A stretch of DNA of 64,000 nt from PALSA-693 sp963834725 (GCA_963834725.1 CAWICN010000001.1:2170001-2234000); one strand, 5' to 3'; positions 31,998-41,744 are shown, numbered from the stretch's first letter. Numbers and translations: made by a program. Notes: generated from the letters alone by a model not told the origin.

Positions 31998-34900
31998 GTG
32001 CCTGGCACGCTCGACTCTTGGTTGCCTAGAGCCCGCCGTTCGGGGGCGGGCCTGCTTGCGATCCCGTGGGTGGCGTTCCTCGGCGCCATCGGGGCGCTCC
32101 TCGTCATCTGGGCCATCGCGGCGGCGGTGCTGCCGAGGGGCCTTCCGCCGGGGGTCATGCTGCTCGGCGTCGAGACCGGGGCGCTGGCGTCGCTGACCGC
32201 GATCGGGCTGGTGATTATCTACCGGTCAGCCCGCGTCATCAATTTCGCCCAGGCTGCCTTCGGGACGGTGGCGGCCAGCCTGGCCGTGCTGCTGGTTACC
32301 CGGTCGGGATGGAACTATTTCATCGCAGTGCCACTGGGCCTAGCCCTGGCGGTGGTCCTGGGCGCGCTGGCTGAGCTGGGAGTGGTGCGCCAGTTCTTCC
32401 AGGCGCCCCGCCTGATCCTGACGGTGGCCACCATCGGGATCGCGTCGGTCCTAGGCGCCATCTCTCAGGCGCTCCCCCAGTGGATCCAGCTCCCCGGCTG
32501 CGGCAAGGGGTGCAATGCCGGCACCCAGATCAACAATGGGCTGGCCACGTCGTTTACCACGCCGTTCAAGCTCACCTTCAGCGTCAGCAATATCGTCTTC
32601 TCCGGCGACACGGTGGTCGCATTGGTTGTGATCCCGATCGTGCTCCTCGGCCTTCTGTGGTTCTTCAACCGGACCGACAGCGGGATCGCCATCCGGGCAG
32701 CCGCCGACTCGCAGGAGCGCGCGACCCTCCTCGGGATCCCAGTACGAAGGCTGTCGCTTATCACCTGGAGCATCGCGGCCGGTCTGGCCGGCCTCGGTGC
32801 CATCCTCACGGCCGGTGTTCAGGGGTTCAACGTCGCCTCCGTCTCGACGCCGGACGCGTTTGTGCTGCCGCTGGCCGCCGCGGTCATCGCCGGCTTCGAA
32901 AGCCTGCCGGTCGCCCTGCTGGCAAGCGTGGCGCTCGGCGCCCTCGAAGAGGCCATCACCTGGAATTACCCGTCAGGCAACACTGTCGACCTGGCCATCT
33001 TCATCGTCATCCTGGTGGCCCTGCTGCTCAAGCGCCGGCGGGCGGCCCGGGTCAGCGGCCAGGAATGGGGCGGCTTCGTGGCCGTCAAGGAAGTGCGGCC
33101 GCTGCCCGAGGTGGTGCGAAACCTCCCTGAGGTGAGGACCGTCTTCGCCGTGGGAGCCCTGCTCCTTGCGTTCGTCATCTTCGTCGTGCCGCAGCTGCTT
33201 AACCCCTCGCAGGACATCCTGATGACCTTCACGGCGATCTATGCCATCATCGGGATCTCCCTGGTGATCCTGACCGGCTGGGGCGGGCAGCTCAGTCTGG
33301 GGCAATTCGCCTTCGTCGGCGTGGGGGCGGGCACAACGGGCATGCTGCTCGTCTCCGCCCACCTCGACTACCTGCTCGCGCTCCTCGCCGCCGTGGCCGT
33401 CGGCGCGATCGCCGCCGTCCTGATCGGGCTGCCGGCGCTGCGCATCCCCGGGCTCTTCCTCGGGGCCGTGACGCTGGCCTTCGCCGTGGCCGCGTCAAGC
33501 TGGCTCTTCAACTCCGGGACATTCCCGAAATTCAACCCGGTGCACGTGCCCCGCCCGATCCTCTTCAACCGGATCGACCTCACCTCACCGAAGAACTTCT
33601 ATTACTTCTGCTTGTTCATCCTGATCGGCGTCGTCATGGTCGGCCGCAACTTCCGCGCCTCCCGAATCGGCCGCGCCGTGCTCGCGGTGCGAGACAACGA
33701 TCGGATGGCGGCCGGCTACTCGATCTCCCCGACCAGGATGAAGCTCATCGCGTTCGGCCTGTCCGGTGCCCTGGCCGGGCTGGCTGGAGGGCTGTACGTG
33801 GTGGGTGTCAACGGCATGCCCTACCAGGGCTTCACGGCCGATATCAGTCAGACGGTGTTCGCGCTCGCGGTCGTAGGAGGTCTCACCTCTGTCGGCGGTG
33901 GGATCCTCGGGGCTGTCTACGTCTACGGAGCCCAGTACTACCTCAACGGGGCATTGGTCGCCCTGGTCACCGGCGCCGGGATACTCATCGTCTTGATGCT
34001 GGCCCCGGGCGGGCTCGCCGAGCTTTTCTACACGGCCCGGGACGCCTGGATCCGCTACGTCCTCCGCCGCCGCCACATGACGGTGGCCACCTTGACCGAG
34101 GGTGAGGCCCGGGCCACGCCCAGGTACGTCGCGGGCCTGAGCGATTCCGTGACCCTCGACGAGCTCATGGCCGGCGGGGCGGCGTGGAAGCGAGAATGGT
34201 CGAAGCTCGGCAAGCCGGCCCAGAAGTGGATCAGGCGGTTTGCCGATCGGGGCCGCGCCGTCACCCCGCCCGAGTTCGCGGCCCTGGCCGTGGGCAGAGC
34301 CCGCCGCGTCCGGCATGTGCAGAACACCGTGATCTTCCCGCTGTTGCCGCTGATCCCCATTTTCCAGGCTCTCAACTTCGCCTGGGTCGGCATGACCTCG
34401 ACCACCCAGGTAAGCTACATCCACGAGTTGAAGCACCAGCTCGTCCATCCCTGGTTCTGGATCAACGTGGCGTTTGCCTGCGTCATCTACCCAATCTGGG
34501 TACGGGTGGCGAGCTACCGGTCCGAACGGCTCAACCGGGCCCTGGCGCTGAGCGGGCCCCCGATCCCGCCGCCTGCGAGAGTGGCGCGGCCGGGCATGGC
34601 AGGTGACCCCGAGGCCATCCTCCAGTTCGACAATATCGACGCCTCCTACGGCCATCTCCAGGTGCTGTTCGGCACGGACCTCGACGTGCGCCGCGGCGAG
34701 ATACGCGCCTTTCTCGGTACCAACGGCGCCGGCAAGTCGACGACGCTCAAGGTCATTGCCGGAACGTTGCTCCCTCTCGGAGGCGAGATCCACTTCGACG
34801 GCGAGGACATCACATGGATGGCCCCCCACGAGCGGGTGAAGCGCGGTGTGGTGATGGTCCCCTCCAAGGCGGTGTTCGGGTCGCTCACTGTGCGCGACAA

Positions 34901-36257
34901 CCTGCGTCTGGGGGCCTGGGTTCCCCGCCGCCGCGGCCAGCAGGAGTTCATCGAACAGCAAACCCAGGAGGTTTATCGGCTCTTCCCGGTGCTGCAGGAG
35001 CGTATGAACCAGCAGGCGTCGACGCTTTCAGGCGGTGAGCAGCAGATGCTGGCCATCGCCCAGGGTCTCCTCTGCAACGCCAAGCTCCTGATGATCGACG
35101 AGTTGTCCCTCGGCCTGGCGCCGATCCTGGTGGCGTCGATCCTCGACGCCATCCGCACCCTCAACGAACAGGGGCTCTCTATACTTCTGGTCGAGCAATC
35201 ACTCAACATCTCCACGACGATGGCCCAGCGGGCCATCTTCATGGAGAAGGGGGAGGTCCGCTTCACCGGCTCGACATCCGAGTTGGAGGGGACCGACCTG
35301 GTTCGATCGGTCTTCGTCAAACGTGAGAGTGCCAGCCAGGCCTCGGGCCTCGAAGCCCTGACGGAGCGCAAGAAGGCGTCGGCCGTCGAGTCGGTGGCCG
35401 CGAACGGTTCCCGTACCATCCTGGCCGCGACCGGCATCGACAAGAGCTTCGGTGGGGTCAGGGCCCTGGCCGGCCTCGACATCGATGTACCACGGGGCCG
35501 AACCATCGGGATCATCGGCGCCAATGGCGCCGGCAAGACGACCGCCCTCGATGTGTTCTCCGGGTTTTTGACCCCCGACAGAGGACGCATGGAACTGAAC
35601 CATGGTGATATCACTGACATACAGCCGGCCAAACGCGGGGCGCTCGGCCTGGGCCGGACCTTCCAGGACGTGCGGCTGTTCCCCGCGCTGACGGTGTCCG
35701 AGTCCATTGCTGTCGCGCTCGAGCGCCATATCGACGTGCGCGAACCGTTGGCGCTGACCCTGGATACGGCCGCCGCCATCCGTTCCGAGGACAACGTGCG
35801 CAGGCGGGTGGACGAGCTGATCGACACCTTCGGCCTCGACCGTTATCGGGACCACTTCGTCGCCGACCTCTCCACCGGCACTCGACGGATCCTCGAGATG
35901 GCCTGCGTATCGGCGCACGAGCCTGAGGTCCTCCTGCTCGACGAGCCGACCTCCGGCCTGGCGCAACGCGAGGCGGAGGCGATGGCCGAGGTTCTCCTGG
36001 ACGTCAAGGACCGGCTGAACGCAACCCTGGTGGTGATCGAGCACGATGTGCCTCTGGTTGCGGCAATGTCCGACGAGCTCATCTGCATGCACCTGGGTCA
36101 GGTCATTTCCCGCGGCACCCCCGACGAGGTGCTGGCGGATCCACTTGTCGAGGCGGCCTATCTGGGGACGGACGATACGACGGTGCGCCGCTCGGGCCAG
36201 GCGGTGGGCGAGGATGGTCGACTGGCGGCGTCAGGGACGGAACAAACCAATCAGTAG
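31998..36257 (+). CDS. Four-domain Liv-type ABC transporter: LivH-LivM-LivF-LivG fusion
   Basis: A single 1419-residue frame from GTG 31998 (after GGGGGGAAGG) encodes a whole importer core. Residues about 1-370 are a LivH-like permease (INFAQAAFGTVAASLAVLLV, GIPVRRLSLITWSIAAGLAG). About 377-700 are a LivM-like permease (LTGWGGQLSLGQFAFVGVGA, AVRDNDRMAAGYSISPTRMK). About 715-860 form a spacer with two more hydrophobic segments. About 874-1115 are a LivF-like ATPase (GTNGAGKST, LSGGEQQM, LMIDELSLGLAP). About 1137-1400 are a LivG-like ATPase (GANGAGKTT, degenerate signature LSTGTRRILEM, VLLLDEPTSGLA). No internal stops exist. These are normally four separate proteins. The substrate is probably an amino acid, amide or similar small acid. 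Confidence 0.92.
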   Translation: MPGTLDSWLPRARRSGAGLLAIPWVAFLGAIGALLVIWAIAAAVLPRGLPPGVMLLGVETGALASLTAIGLVIIYRSARVINFAQAAFGTVAASLAVLLVTRSGWNYFIAVPLGLALAVVLGALAELGVVRQFFQAPRLILTVATIGIASVLGAISQALPQWIQLPGCGKGCNAGTQINNGLATSFTTPFKLTFSVSNIVFSGDTVVALVVIPIVLLGLLWFFNRTDSGIAIRAAADSQERATLLGIPVRRLSLITWSIAAGLAGLGAILTAGVQGFNVASVSTPDAFVLPLAAAVIAGFESLPVALLASVALGALEEAITWNYPSGNTVDLAIFIVILVALLLKRRRAARVSGQEWGGFVAVKEVRPLPEVVRNLPEVRTVFAVGALLLAFVIFVVPQLLNPSQDILMTFTAIYAIIGISLVILTGWGGQLSLGQFAFVGVGAGTTGMLLVSAHLDYLLALLAAVAVGAIAAVLIGLPALRIPGLFLGAVTLAFAVAASSWLFNSGTFPKFNPVHVPRPILFNRIDLTSPKNFYYFCLFILIGVVMVGRNFRASRIGRAVLAVRDNDRMAAGYSISPTRMKLIAFGLSGALAGLAGGLYVVGVNGMPYQGFTADISQTVFALAVVGGLTSVGGGILGAVYVYGAQYYLNGALVALVTGAGILIVLMLAPGGLAELFYTARDAWIRYVLRRRHMTVATLTEGEARATPRYVAGLSDSVTLDELMAGGAAWKREWSKLGKPAQKWIRRFADRGRAVTPPEFAALAVGRARRVRHVQNTVIFPLLPLIPIFQALNFAWVGMTSTTQVSYIHELKHQLVHPWFWINVAFACVIYPIWVRVASYRSERLNRALALSGPPIPPPARVARPGMAGDPEAILQFDNIDASYGHLQVLFGTDLDVRRGEIRAFLGTNGAGKSTTLKVIAGTLLPLGGEIHFDGEDITWMAPHERVKRGVVMVPSKAVFGSLTVRDNLRLGAWVPRRRGQQEFIEQQTQEVYRLFPVLQERMNQQASTLSGGEQQMLAIAQGLLCNAKLLMIDELSLGLAPILVASILDAIRTLNEQGLSILLVEQSLNISTTMAQRAIFMEKGEVRFTGSTSELEGTDLVRSVFVKRESASQASGLEALTERKKASAVESVAANGSRTILAATGIDKSFGGVRALAGLDIDVPRGRTIGIIGANGAGKTTALDVFSGFLTPDRGRMELNHGDITDIQPAKRGALGLGRTFQDVRLFPALTVSESIAVALERHIDVREPLALTLDTAAAIRSEDNVRRRVDELIDTFGLDRYRDHFVADLSTGTRRILEMACVSAHEPEVLLLDEPTSGLAQREAEAMAEVLLDVKDRLNATLVVIEHDVPLVAAMSDELICMHLGQVISRGTPDEVLADPLVEAAYLGTDDTTVRRSGQAVGEDGRLAASGTEQTNQ

Positions 36258-36265
36258 TCTCCATC

Positions 36266-36370
36266 AGATCGAGGTCGGGCAGATCGAGGTCGGGCAGATC
36301 GAGGTCGGGCAGATCGAGGTCGGGCAGATCGAGGTCGGGCAGACCGAGGTCAGGCAGATCGAGGTGGGGC
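36266..36370. repeat. 15-bp tandem repeat (AGATCGAGGTCGGGC), 7 units
   Basis: Seven head-to-tail units, the first five identical and the last two with one or two substitutions. The array begins 9 bases after the transporter stop and ends 59 bases before the alpha/beta hydrolase, so it is not within a gene. Confidence 0.95.
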
Positions 36371-36428
36371 CGCCCGCGGTCCTGGCCGGCGATCCGTCCC
36401 GGACAGAGTGAGGGGCTGACCAAGCAGC

Positions 36429-37220
36429 GTGCCAAAGGTATCGGTAAACGGGATCGGTCTGTACTACGAGGAGCAAGGTGCAGGACCGCCAGTGGTCCTG
36501 GTCAGCGGACTCGGGGCGAACCACCTCAGCTGGGCATTGCCCGTCACAGTCCTGAGGGAGCGGTTCCGATGTATCACCCCGGATAATCGGGGAACCGGGA
36601 TGAGCGACGCTCCGCCAGGCCCCTACACCATCGACGCCATGGCGGACGACATCGCCGGGCTGATCAAACATCTGGGGGTGGCGCCGGTCAGGGTGGTCGG
36701 GTGGTCGCTCGGAGGATCGGTCGTTCAATCGCTTCTCATCAACCACCGCGACCTCCTCGACCGGGCCGCAATGGTCGCCGCCTTTCCCTCCTACACCCAG
36801 ATCCAGCACGCCTGGCTCGACGCTTCGCTGGCGCTCCGAGAGAGTGGGGCCTCAGAGGTGGCCAAGGCGGTCTTCGGCATGCCCTGGGCCTTCGGCCCGC
36901 GGCAGCTGTCCGACCACGAAGTAGCCTTCGAAGCGCTCCGGCTGGTGGGTTCTGATCCGCACCCCACCACCCTCGAGGCGTTCAAGTCGCAAGCGGCCGC
37001 GATCCGCAGCTACGACTCGCGGGCGCAGCTGCCGGGGATCACCACGCCGACGCTCATCCTGGTCGGTGCCGAGGACGTGCTCACGCCCGTCGCGCAATCG
37101 ATCGAGATGGCGGCGCTCATCCCGGACGCGACCCTGACCGTCCTGCCGCGTGGCGGGCACGGCCTCGTGATCGAGTACATGGACGACACGCTGCGCGAGA
37201 TCACCGGCTTCCTCAAGTAG
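36429..37220 (+). CDS. Alpha/beta hydrolase
   Basis: This 263-residue enzyme starts at GTG 36429. PPVVLVSGLGANHLSWALPV and FRCITPDNRGTGMSDAPPGP are the oxyanion-hole and strand-4 regions, GWSLGGS provides the nucleophile Ser, TLILVGAEDVLTP the Asp, and PRGGHGLVIEYMD the His. The sequence is of the 3-oxoadipate enol-lactonase / haloperoxidase-like group. It may hydrolyse an ester or lactone produced in the neighbouring catabolic genes. The substrate is not predictable. Confidence 0.88.
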   Translation: MPKVSVNGIGLYYEEQGAGPPVVLVSGLGANHLSWALPVTVLRERFRCITPDNRGTGMSDAPPGPYTIDAMADDIAGLIKHLGVAPVRVVGWSLGGSVVQSLLINHRDLLDRAAMVAAFPSYTQIQHAWLDASLALRESGASEVAKAVFGMPWAFGPRQLSDHEVAFEALRLVGSDPHPTTLEAFKSQAAAIRSYDSRAQLPGITTPTLILVGAEDVLTPVAQSIEMAALIPDATLTVLPRGGHGLVIEYMDDTLREITGFLK

Positions 37221-37323
37221 CCCTGCGACCCCGCGCGCCATTTCGAGGCCCCGCCGGGGTGAGCACCTGAGAGGTATGCTGCCGGTCAACGCCTGAGGCC
37301 GGTCAAATGAGGGAGAGGAACGC

Positions 37324-38565
37324 GTGCGCATCATCGACGTGGATGCCCATCTGCATGAGCCACTCGATTGGGTGGAGCGAACCGACCCTGACCTGGCAGA
37401 GGCGCTCGGACCGCACCCCCGCTTCATGGAAATAGCCGGCAGCGTCTTCAGGTTCTCCGATCCGGCCTTCGCCGAACTTCCCGAAGAGCAGCAGCCCAGA
37501 GGCCAGTTCGATATGGTCCCTCCCGGCTTCGTCGAACATCTTCAGATGACCGACGACCGCCAGCCGGAGCGGCACGAGACCAATAGCACAGATCCTTTTT
37601 ACGGGCCCGAAGCTCGACTCAAGTTCTGCGACGACCGGGGGATCGACGTCCAGTTCCTCAATCCCACCTTTCTCGTCGGCGCGTTCGTGCAGGCCGCCCG
37701 GGCCGGTCGTTTCGATGCGTTCCGCCAGATCCGCCAGGCGTGGAACACGTGGGCGGCCGGCGACGTGGCCGGCCACAGTGACCGGTTGATCCCGGTGACC
37801 CAGATCGACCTCGGCGACCTTGACTGGTCGCTGGCGGAAATGAAGCGGATGCGAGATCTGGGCAGCCGGGCCTTCGCCATCCCTGAATCACCTGTTGGCG
37901 GTGGCCGTTTCGGCCCGAGTGAAGACCGCCCCGCGATCGCCAAGTCGATCACTCATCCCGATTTCGAGCCGCTCTGGTCGACAGCCGAGGACCTCGGCAT
38001 GGCCGCGTTCGCCCACGTTGGCTTCGCGAGGGAGCGCATCAACGTCGGATGGGCAAACAATGGCGCCAAGGATCTGAAGACATTCAGCATGCTCAACATG
38101 CTGGTGGGCTCGCAAACCGGGCCTCAGCTGTTGCTCGGCGCAATGGTTTACGACGGCGTCTTCGAGCGGCACCCGGACCTCACCGTGGTCCTCGAAGAGG
38201 TAGGGATCGACTGGCTTCCCCATCTGATCGCTGCCATGGAGCTCAGCATCGGCCGCACGCCGTCCGATCTCCACGACCGGCACTACCGGCCCAGCCACCT
38301 GATCATGGGCGAAACGTACGACCTGCCCCTGGCCCCGGTTGACTACCTCCGCCGCCAGGTTCGCGTCACGCCGCTACCTGCATCGCATCCGCTTCGTCCC
38401 GTGATCGACCAGGTTCCGCCGGAGCTTCTCTGCTTTTCCAGCGACTATCCACACGTCGAGGGGAGCGACAGCGCGGTCGAGATCTTCGAGCGTCAGCTCG
38501 CGGGTGCGAGCGACTCCGTTGTGAGCACCTTCTTCGGGGGTGTCGCCGAGCTTATCGGTGTCTAA
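37324..38565 (+). CDS. Amidohydrolase 2 family metal-dependent hydrolase/decarboxylase
   Basis: This 413-residue TIM-barrel protein (PF04909) starts at GTG 37324. The N-terminal metal site is IDVDAHLHEPLDW, with others in AAFAHVGFARERINVGW and EEVGIDWLPHLIAAMEL. The terminal acidic ligand is in CFSSDYPHVEGSDSA. This family includes ACMS decarboxylase, gamma-resorcylate decarboxylase and related ring-cleavage enzymes, and expanded sets are common in actinobacteria that degrade aromatics or terpenoids. It is followed 38 bases later by a cupin gene, probably in one operon. Confidence 0.9.
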   Translation: MRIIDVDAHLHEPLDWVERTDPDLAEALGPHPRFMEIAGSVFRFSDPAFAELPEEQQPRGQFDMVPPGFVEHLQMTDDRQPERHETNSTDPFYGPEARLKFCDDRGIDVQFLNPTFLVGAFVQAARAGRFDAFRQIRQAWNTWAAGDVAGHSDRLIPVTQIDLGDLDWSLAEMKRMRDLGSRAFAIPESPVGGGRFGPSEDRPAIAKSITHPDFEPLWSTAEDLGMAAFAHVGFARERINVGWANNGAKDLKTFSMLNMLVGSQTGPQLLLGAMVYDGVFERHPDLTVVLEEVGIDWLPHLIAAMELSIGRTPSDLHDRHYRPSHLIMGETYDLPLAPVDYLRRQVRVTPLPASHPLRPVIDQVPPELLCFSSDYPHVEGSDSAVEIFERQLAGASDSVVSTFFGGVAELIGV

Positions 38566-38603
38566 TAGTTGAACGTGTCTGGCAGTTGAAAAAGGAGCGG
38601 ATC

Positions 38604-39257
38604 GTGAGCGAGTCGCAGGAAACCATTGACCGCGAGCCGGAGCCAACCGAACTGGCCGAGCGCTATCACTCCCACCGCGGCAAGTTCGCCATTTTTCAGG
38701 CACCCGAGGTTCCCCGGCCGCCCTCGCCCGAGACCATGGCGAGCGCGGACCTGTCCCGGGCTGCCGACGGCTTCGACTACAGCGGCTTGCTCGGCGAATA
38801 CGAGGAGCAGGAGGTCCGCGACACCATCGGCGAGATGGCCCGCGCCATCGGACCCGGGGCGGCCGTGACCCCGCTCTTCCACCAGCCGGGACCCGACGGC
38901 ATGAGCCTGGTCCACGCCTGGTTCGGGCCGCATTTCCCGCTGTTCCGCCACAGCCACCCCAAACACGGCGACTGCCTCTACTACGTCGTGGCGGGTCAGG
39001 TGATTATGGGCAACCGGGTCTTGAGGGCCGGCGATGGGTTCTTCGTCCCTAACGGCATGCCCTACAAGTACCGGGCCGGCCCCGACGGGGTGGAGGTGCT
39101 CGAATTCCGCGCCGGCGGCGGAAACCCGGACGCGCCATCGATGAAACTCGACGAGAGCTCGCTCGACTCGATCCGCCGGATTACCGAAAGCGCCAACGAG
39201 CACCAGGGGGAATGGCACGCGCCCGAGCGGATCTCGGACGGTTATCTCGTCGATTGA
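38604..39257 (+). CDS. Cupin-domain protein
   Basis: This protein has about 217 residues. GTG 38604, preceded by AAAGGAGCGG, is preferred to a TTG 18 bases earlier. The cupin core is FPLFRHSHPKHGDCLYYVVA, then GQVIMGNRVLRAGDGFFVPN and MPYKYRAGPDGVEVLEFRAG, with metal-binding His residues in RHSHPKHGD. Cupins include dioxygenases, isomerases and non-enzymatic sensors, and the reaction is unknown. Its position between an amidohydrolase and an EreA-like gene suggests a pathway role. Confidence 0.85.
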   Translation: MSESQETIDREPEPTELAERYHSHRGKFAIFQAPEVPRPPSPETMASADLSRAADGFDYSGLLGEYEEQEVRDTIGEMARAIGPGAAVTPLFHQPGPDGMSLVHAWFGPHFPLFRHSHPKHGDCLYYVVAGQVIMGNRVLRAGDGFFVPNGMPYKYRAGPDGVEVLEFRAGGGNPDAPSMKLDESSLDSIRRITESANEHQGEWHAPERISDGYLVD

Positions 39258-39324
39258 GTCTGGCTCGTCGATTGAGCAGTGACGGCCCTGACCTACGGTC
39301 GGCCGCCCCTGTGGTCGTCACACG

Positions 39325-40284
39325 TTGAGTTTCCTGAGCGGTCGCGCCGTCCCGATCGAGCTGAACGGCAAGGACGGAGACCTCGCTCCCTTTGCGATTC
39401 TTGACGAGCTAGCGGATCGAGCCCGAATCGCCTTCCTCGTCGAGATGGACCATTTCATCTCGGAGAAGTCCGAGTTTCGGCTCCTGTGCATCCGCTATCT
39501 CGCATCACGAGGTTGGCGCTGGTTCGGTGAAGAGGTCGACTGGCGAGTCGGCCAGCGACTCGACCGCTTTCTGACGGAAGGGACGGAATCGCTGCTCGAA
39601 CCACTTATCGAGAAGCCCTGGTATGAAACGGGGATCCTGGCCCGCCCTACCTCCCGGCAGGATGACGTGAGCATGCAGCTCGACCGAGCCCGGCTGGTTC
39701 GGGCCGTGCGTACGGCGGTGCCGGGGGCGCGCTGGTTCGGGTTCGATATCGGTGCGACCGACACCGACTATTTGGCCGCCGCCAACTCGGCCGAGACGTC
39801 GGAGGACCTCCGGCCGGCCATGGCGATACGGGAGCGAAAGATCCACGCCCGGGTCGGCGATGTTCTGCGTAAGCACCCTCAGGACAAGGTGGCCCTCATG
39901 GCCGGCAGCACACATCTGGCCAAGAATGACGACGCCATCGACACACCGGGAGTGGTTGGCCCAGGAGGGGCGATCGTTCACTCGATCGGACACCACGTCG
40001 TCCACGATCTCACCGACTCGGCGGTGCTCTCGATCTGGTTCCTGCACGGCACCGGTCACAGCGACAACCCCTATCTGGGCGCGTCCGGGACGCTGGTCCC
40101 GGCGCCCGGGACCCTCAACGCCGAGTTGCTCGATCGCGTCGGTCGCCCCTGTCTGTTGCGGGTCGACGATGACCGGGAGTGGCGCTCCATCACCCAGATG
40201 CACAACGCCGTATTGCACTGCCGGTTGGCCGAGCAGGTCGATGCCATTGTCTTTGCACCGGTCGTCTCGCCGCTCACACCCTGA
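39325..40284 (+). CDS. Erythromycin-esterase-like / TIKI-superfamily protein
   Basis: This 319-residue protein has a TTG start at 39325. ARIAFLVEMDHFISEKSEFR, then LLCIRYLASRGWRWFGEEVD and WRVGQRLDRFLTEG, resemble the EreA/ChaN superfamily pattern (Glu then His near the N-terminus, a helix with E-x-x-D-W-R). KHPQDKVALMAGSTHLAKND matches the later conserved His segment, usually a G-N-x-H motif. Members hydrolyse macrolide lactones or other esters, or are proteases. The lack of a clean EreA signature leaves the activity open. It may belong to the same operon as the cupin. Confidence 0.65.
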   Translation: MSFLSGRAVPIELNGKDGDLAPFAILDELADRARIAFLVEMDHFISEKSEFRLLCIRYLASRGWRWFGEEVDWRVGQRLDRFLTEGTESLLEPLIEKPWYETGILARPTSRQDDVSMQLDRARLVRAVRTAVPGARWFGFDIGATDTDYLAAANSAETSEDLRPAMAIRERKIHARVGDVLRKHPQDKVALMAGSTHLAKNDDAIDTPGVVGPGGAIVHSIGHHVVHDLTDSAVLSIWFLHGTGHSDNPYLGASGTLVPAPGTLNAELLDRVGRPCLLRVDDDREWRSITQMHNAVLHCRLAEQVDAIVFAPVVSPLTP

Positions 40285-40418
40285 CCAGTGTTGTGAACGG
40301 CCCCGAATTGTGAACGGCATCGCTCGGCGACGAAGTGGTGGCGGGAGGCGGAGGCCGATTCCCTACACTCCCATGCGGTAGCGATGACTCGGTTTTTCGG
40401 AAGAGGAGGTAGGCGACC

Positions 40419-41377
40419 ATGTCACCCATCCTCGGTCGTCGCACGACGGGGCGCATCCGGTCGAGACGGACGCGGCCTGGTCGGAGTCCTATTACTTCAA
40501 CTGTTACGACCCGGATGCTGACACCGGCTTCTACACCCGGGTGGGCATCCGGCCCAATGACGGGACGATCGAGGTCGGCCTCTCGATATGGCTGCCGGGT
40601 GGGGGCACCGATCACATCGGGCATGTTCGAGAACAACGGGTGATGATCGACACGGTTCTCGATGTGGGCCCGGTGCGGTACGAGATGCTCGAGCCGGCCA
40701 GAAGATGGCGGCTCACGGCGAAGGATGCTTCAGCCACAGCCGAGATCGCTATGGACGTCACGTTCGACGCCCGGACCCCCCTCATCGGCGGCGATGGCCA
40801 GTTCCGGGCGGCGGCCGATTCCTCCTCTGCCGCCACCCGCATGTCGGTCGGCAAAGGCCATCTCGAACAGGGTGGCTCATGGAGCGGATGGATCGAAGCC
40901 GGAGGAATCCGCAACGAGCTCGGCCCGAACGCACGGGGCAACCGGGACAAGTCATGGGGACCGAGGCGCTGGGGTGGACCCCGGATGTGGCGTTGGTTCT
41001 CGATCAATATCGACGACAACACTCACTTCGGGGGCATCGTGATCGGCTCCGACGGCGGCGACCTTCACCGGGGCTGGGTATGGCGCGACGGGGCCCACGA
41101 CTCAATCGCCGAATGGAAGGTCAGCAGCGACCTCGAGGATGATGGCATCACTCATCGCGCCAGTCACGTGGCTGCGATCGACAAGTCGGGGCGCAGTCAC
41201 GCGCTGGAAGCAGAGATCCTTCGCGTTGAACCCGGGGCCCGGGGCATCAAACCGAACCGGACCATCGTCAACGAAGGTCTCGCTCGCTGGACCTACGAGG
41301 GAAGGACGGGCACTGGAATCAGCGAGTACCTCCATCAACTCGACAGCCAGGCGCGCCCCGTGGTCGCCATCACCTGA
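40419..41377 (+). CDS. DUF7064/hydroxyneurosporene-synthase-like protein, probable frameshift at N-terminus
   Basis: The ribosome-binding site GAGGAGG and ATG 40419 look like the true start, but that frame departs from the family-like sequence after a few codons. In the other frame HPVETDAAWSESYYFNCYDP, then FYTRVGIRPNDGTIEVGLSI, continues smoothly into the 278-residue frame that begins at GTG 40541. A one-base indel near 40450 would join them. The body (MWRWFSINIDDNTHFGGIVI, RGWVWRDGAHDSIAEWKVSS) is the tandem lipocalin-like fold of DUF7064-type proteins. The function is unknown; family members sit in lipid or terpenoid catabolic clusters. This is either a sequencing error or a recent inactivation. 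Confidence 0.65.
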
Positions 41378-41490
41378 CCTGCCGGTCCAGCGCGGCCAAC
41401 GCAGCGACACGGCCCCGAGCAGGCGAAGATCGCCGAGATGTGTCGCGGCTGCTGCCGGCCGATCGGGCGTCGAGACCTCCCTGTGAGCCA

Positions 41491-41589
41491 GCTCAGCCGG
41501 GAGCTACTCACGCGAAACGCCGAGGTGCCGACATTGCCTCGCCGGGGGGAGCGACGAAGCACCCTCGCATGAGTAGCTCCCGCCTGAGC
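41491..41589. repeat. 99-bp intergenic unit with 20-bp terminal inverted repeats
   Basis: GCTCAGCCGGGAGCTACTCA at 41491-41510 is matched by its reverse complement at 41570-41589 (19 of 20 bases). The 59-base interior is not coding. It could be a miniature inverted-repeat element, a large terminator hairpin or a small RNA. Confidence 0.75.
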
Positions 41590-41646
41590 CAACCCGAGCG
41601 GAAGCTCGCCTCATCGGCCAATCTTGTCGATAGCTTAGTACTTCGA

Positions 41647-41744
41647 ATCTCAACTACGTTGATGATCTCAAAGCTTCGCCGATAGGCCGCTCCGCCCTGT
41701 TCGTCCGCGTGTCTTCAAGCCCAGATCATCAACGTAGTTGAGAT
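41647..41744. repeat. 98-bp intergenic unit with 22-bp perfect terminal inverted repeats
   Basis: The 22-base arm at 41647-41668 (starting ATCTCAACTACG) is exactly reverse-complementary to 41723-41744. CTTC blocks outside the arms extend the symmetry to 28 bases with two mismatches. The arms are AT-richer than the surroundings. The spacer is 54 bases. Confidence 0.85.

Noticed and set aside
33585..34961. A 458-residue minus-strand frame inside the fused Liv transporter
   Set aside because: Antisense shadow of strongly conserved permease and ATPase coding; composition is His/Asp/Arg-rich without motifs.
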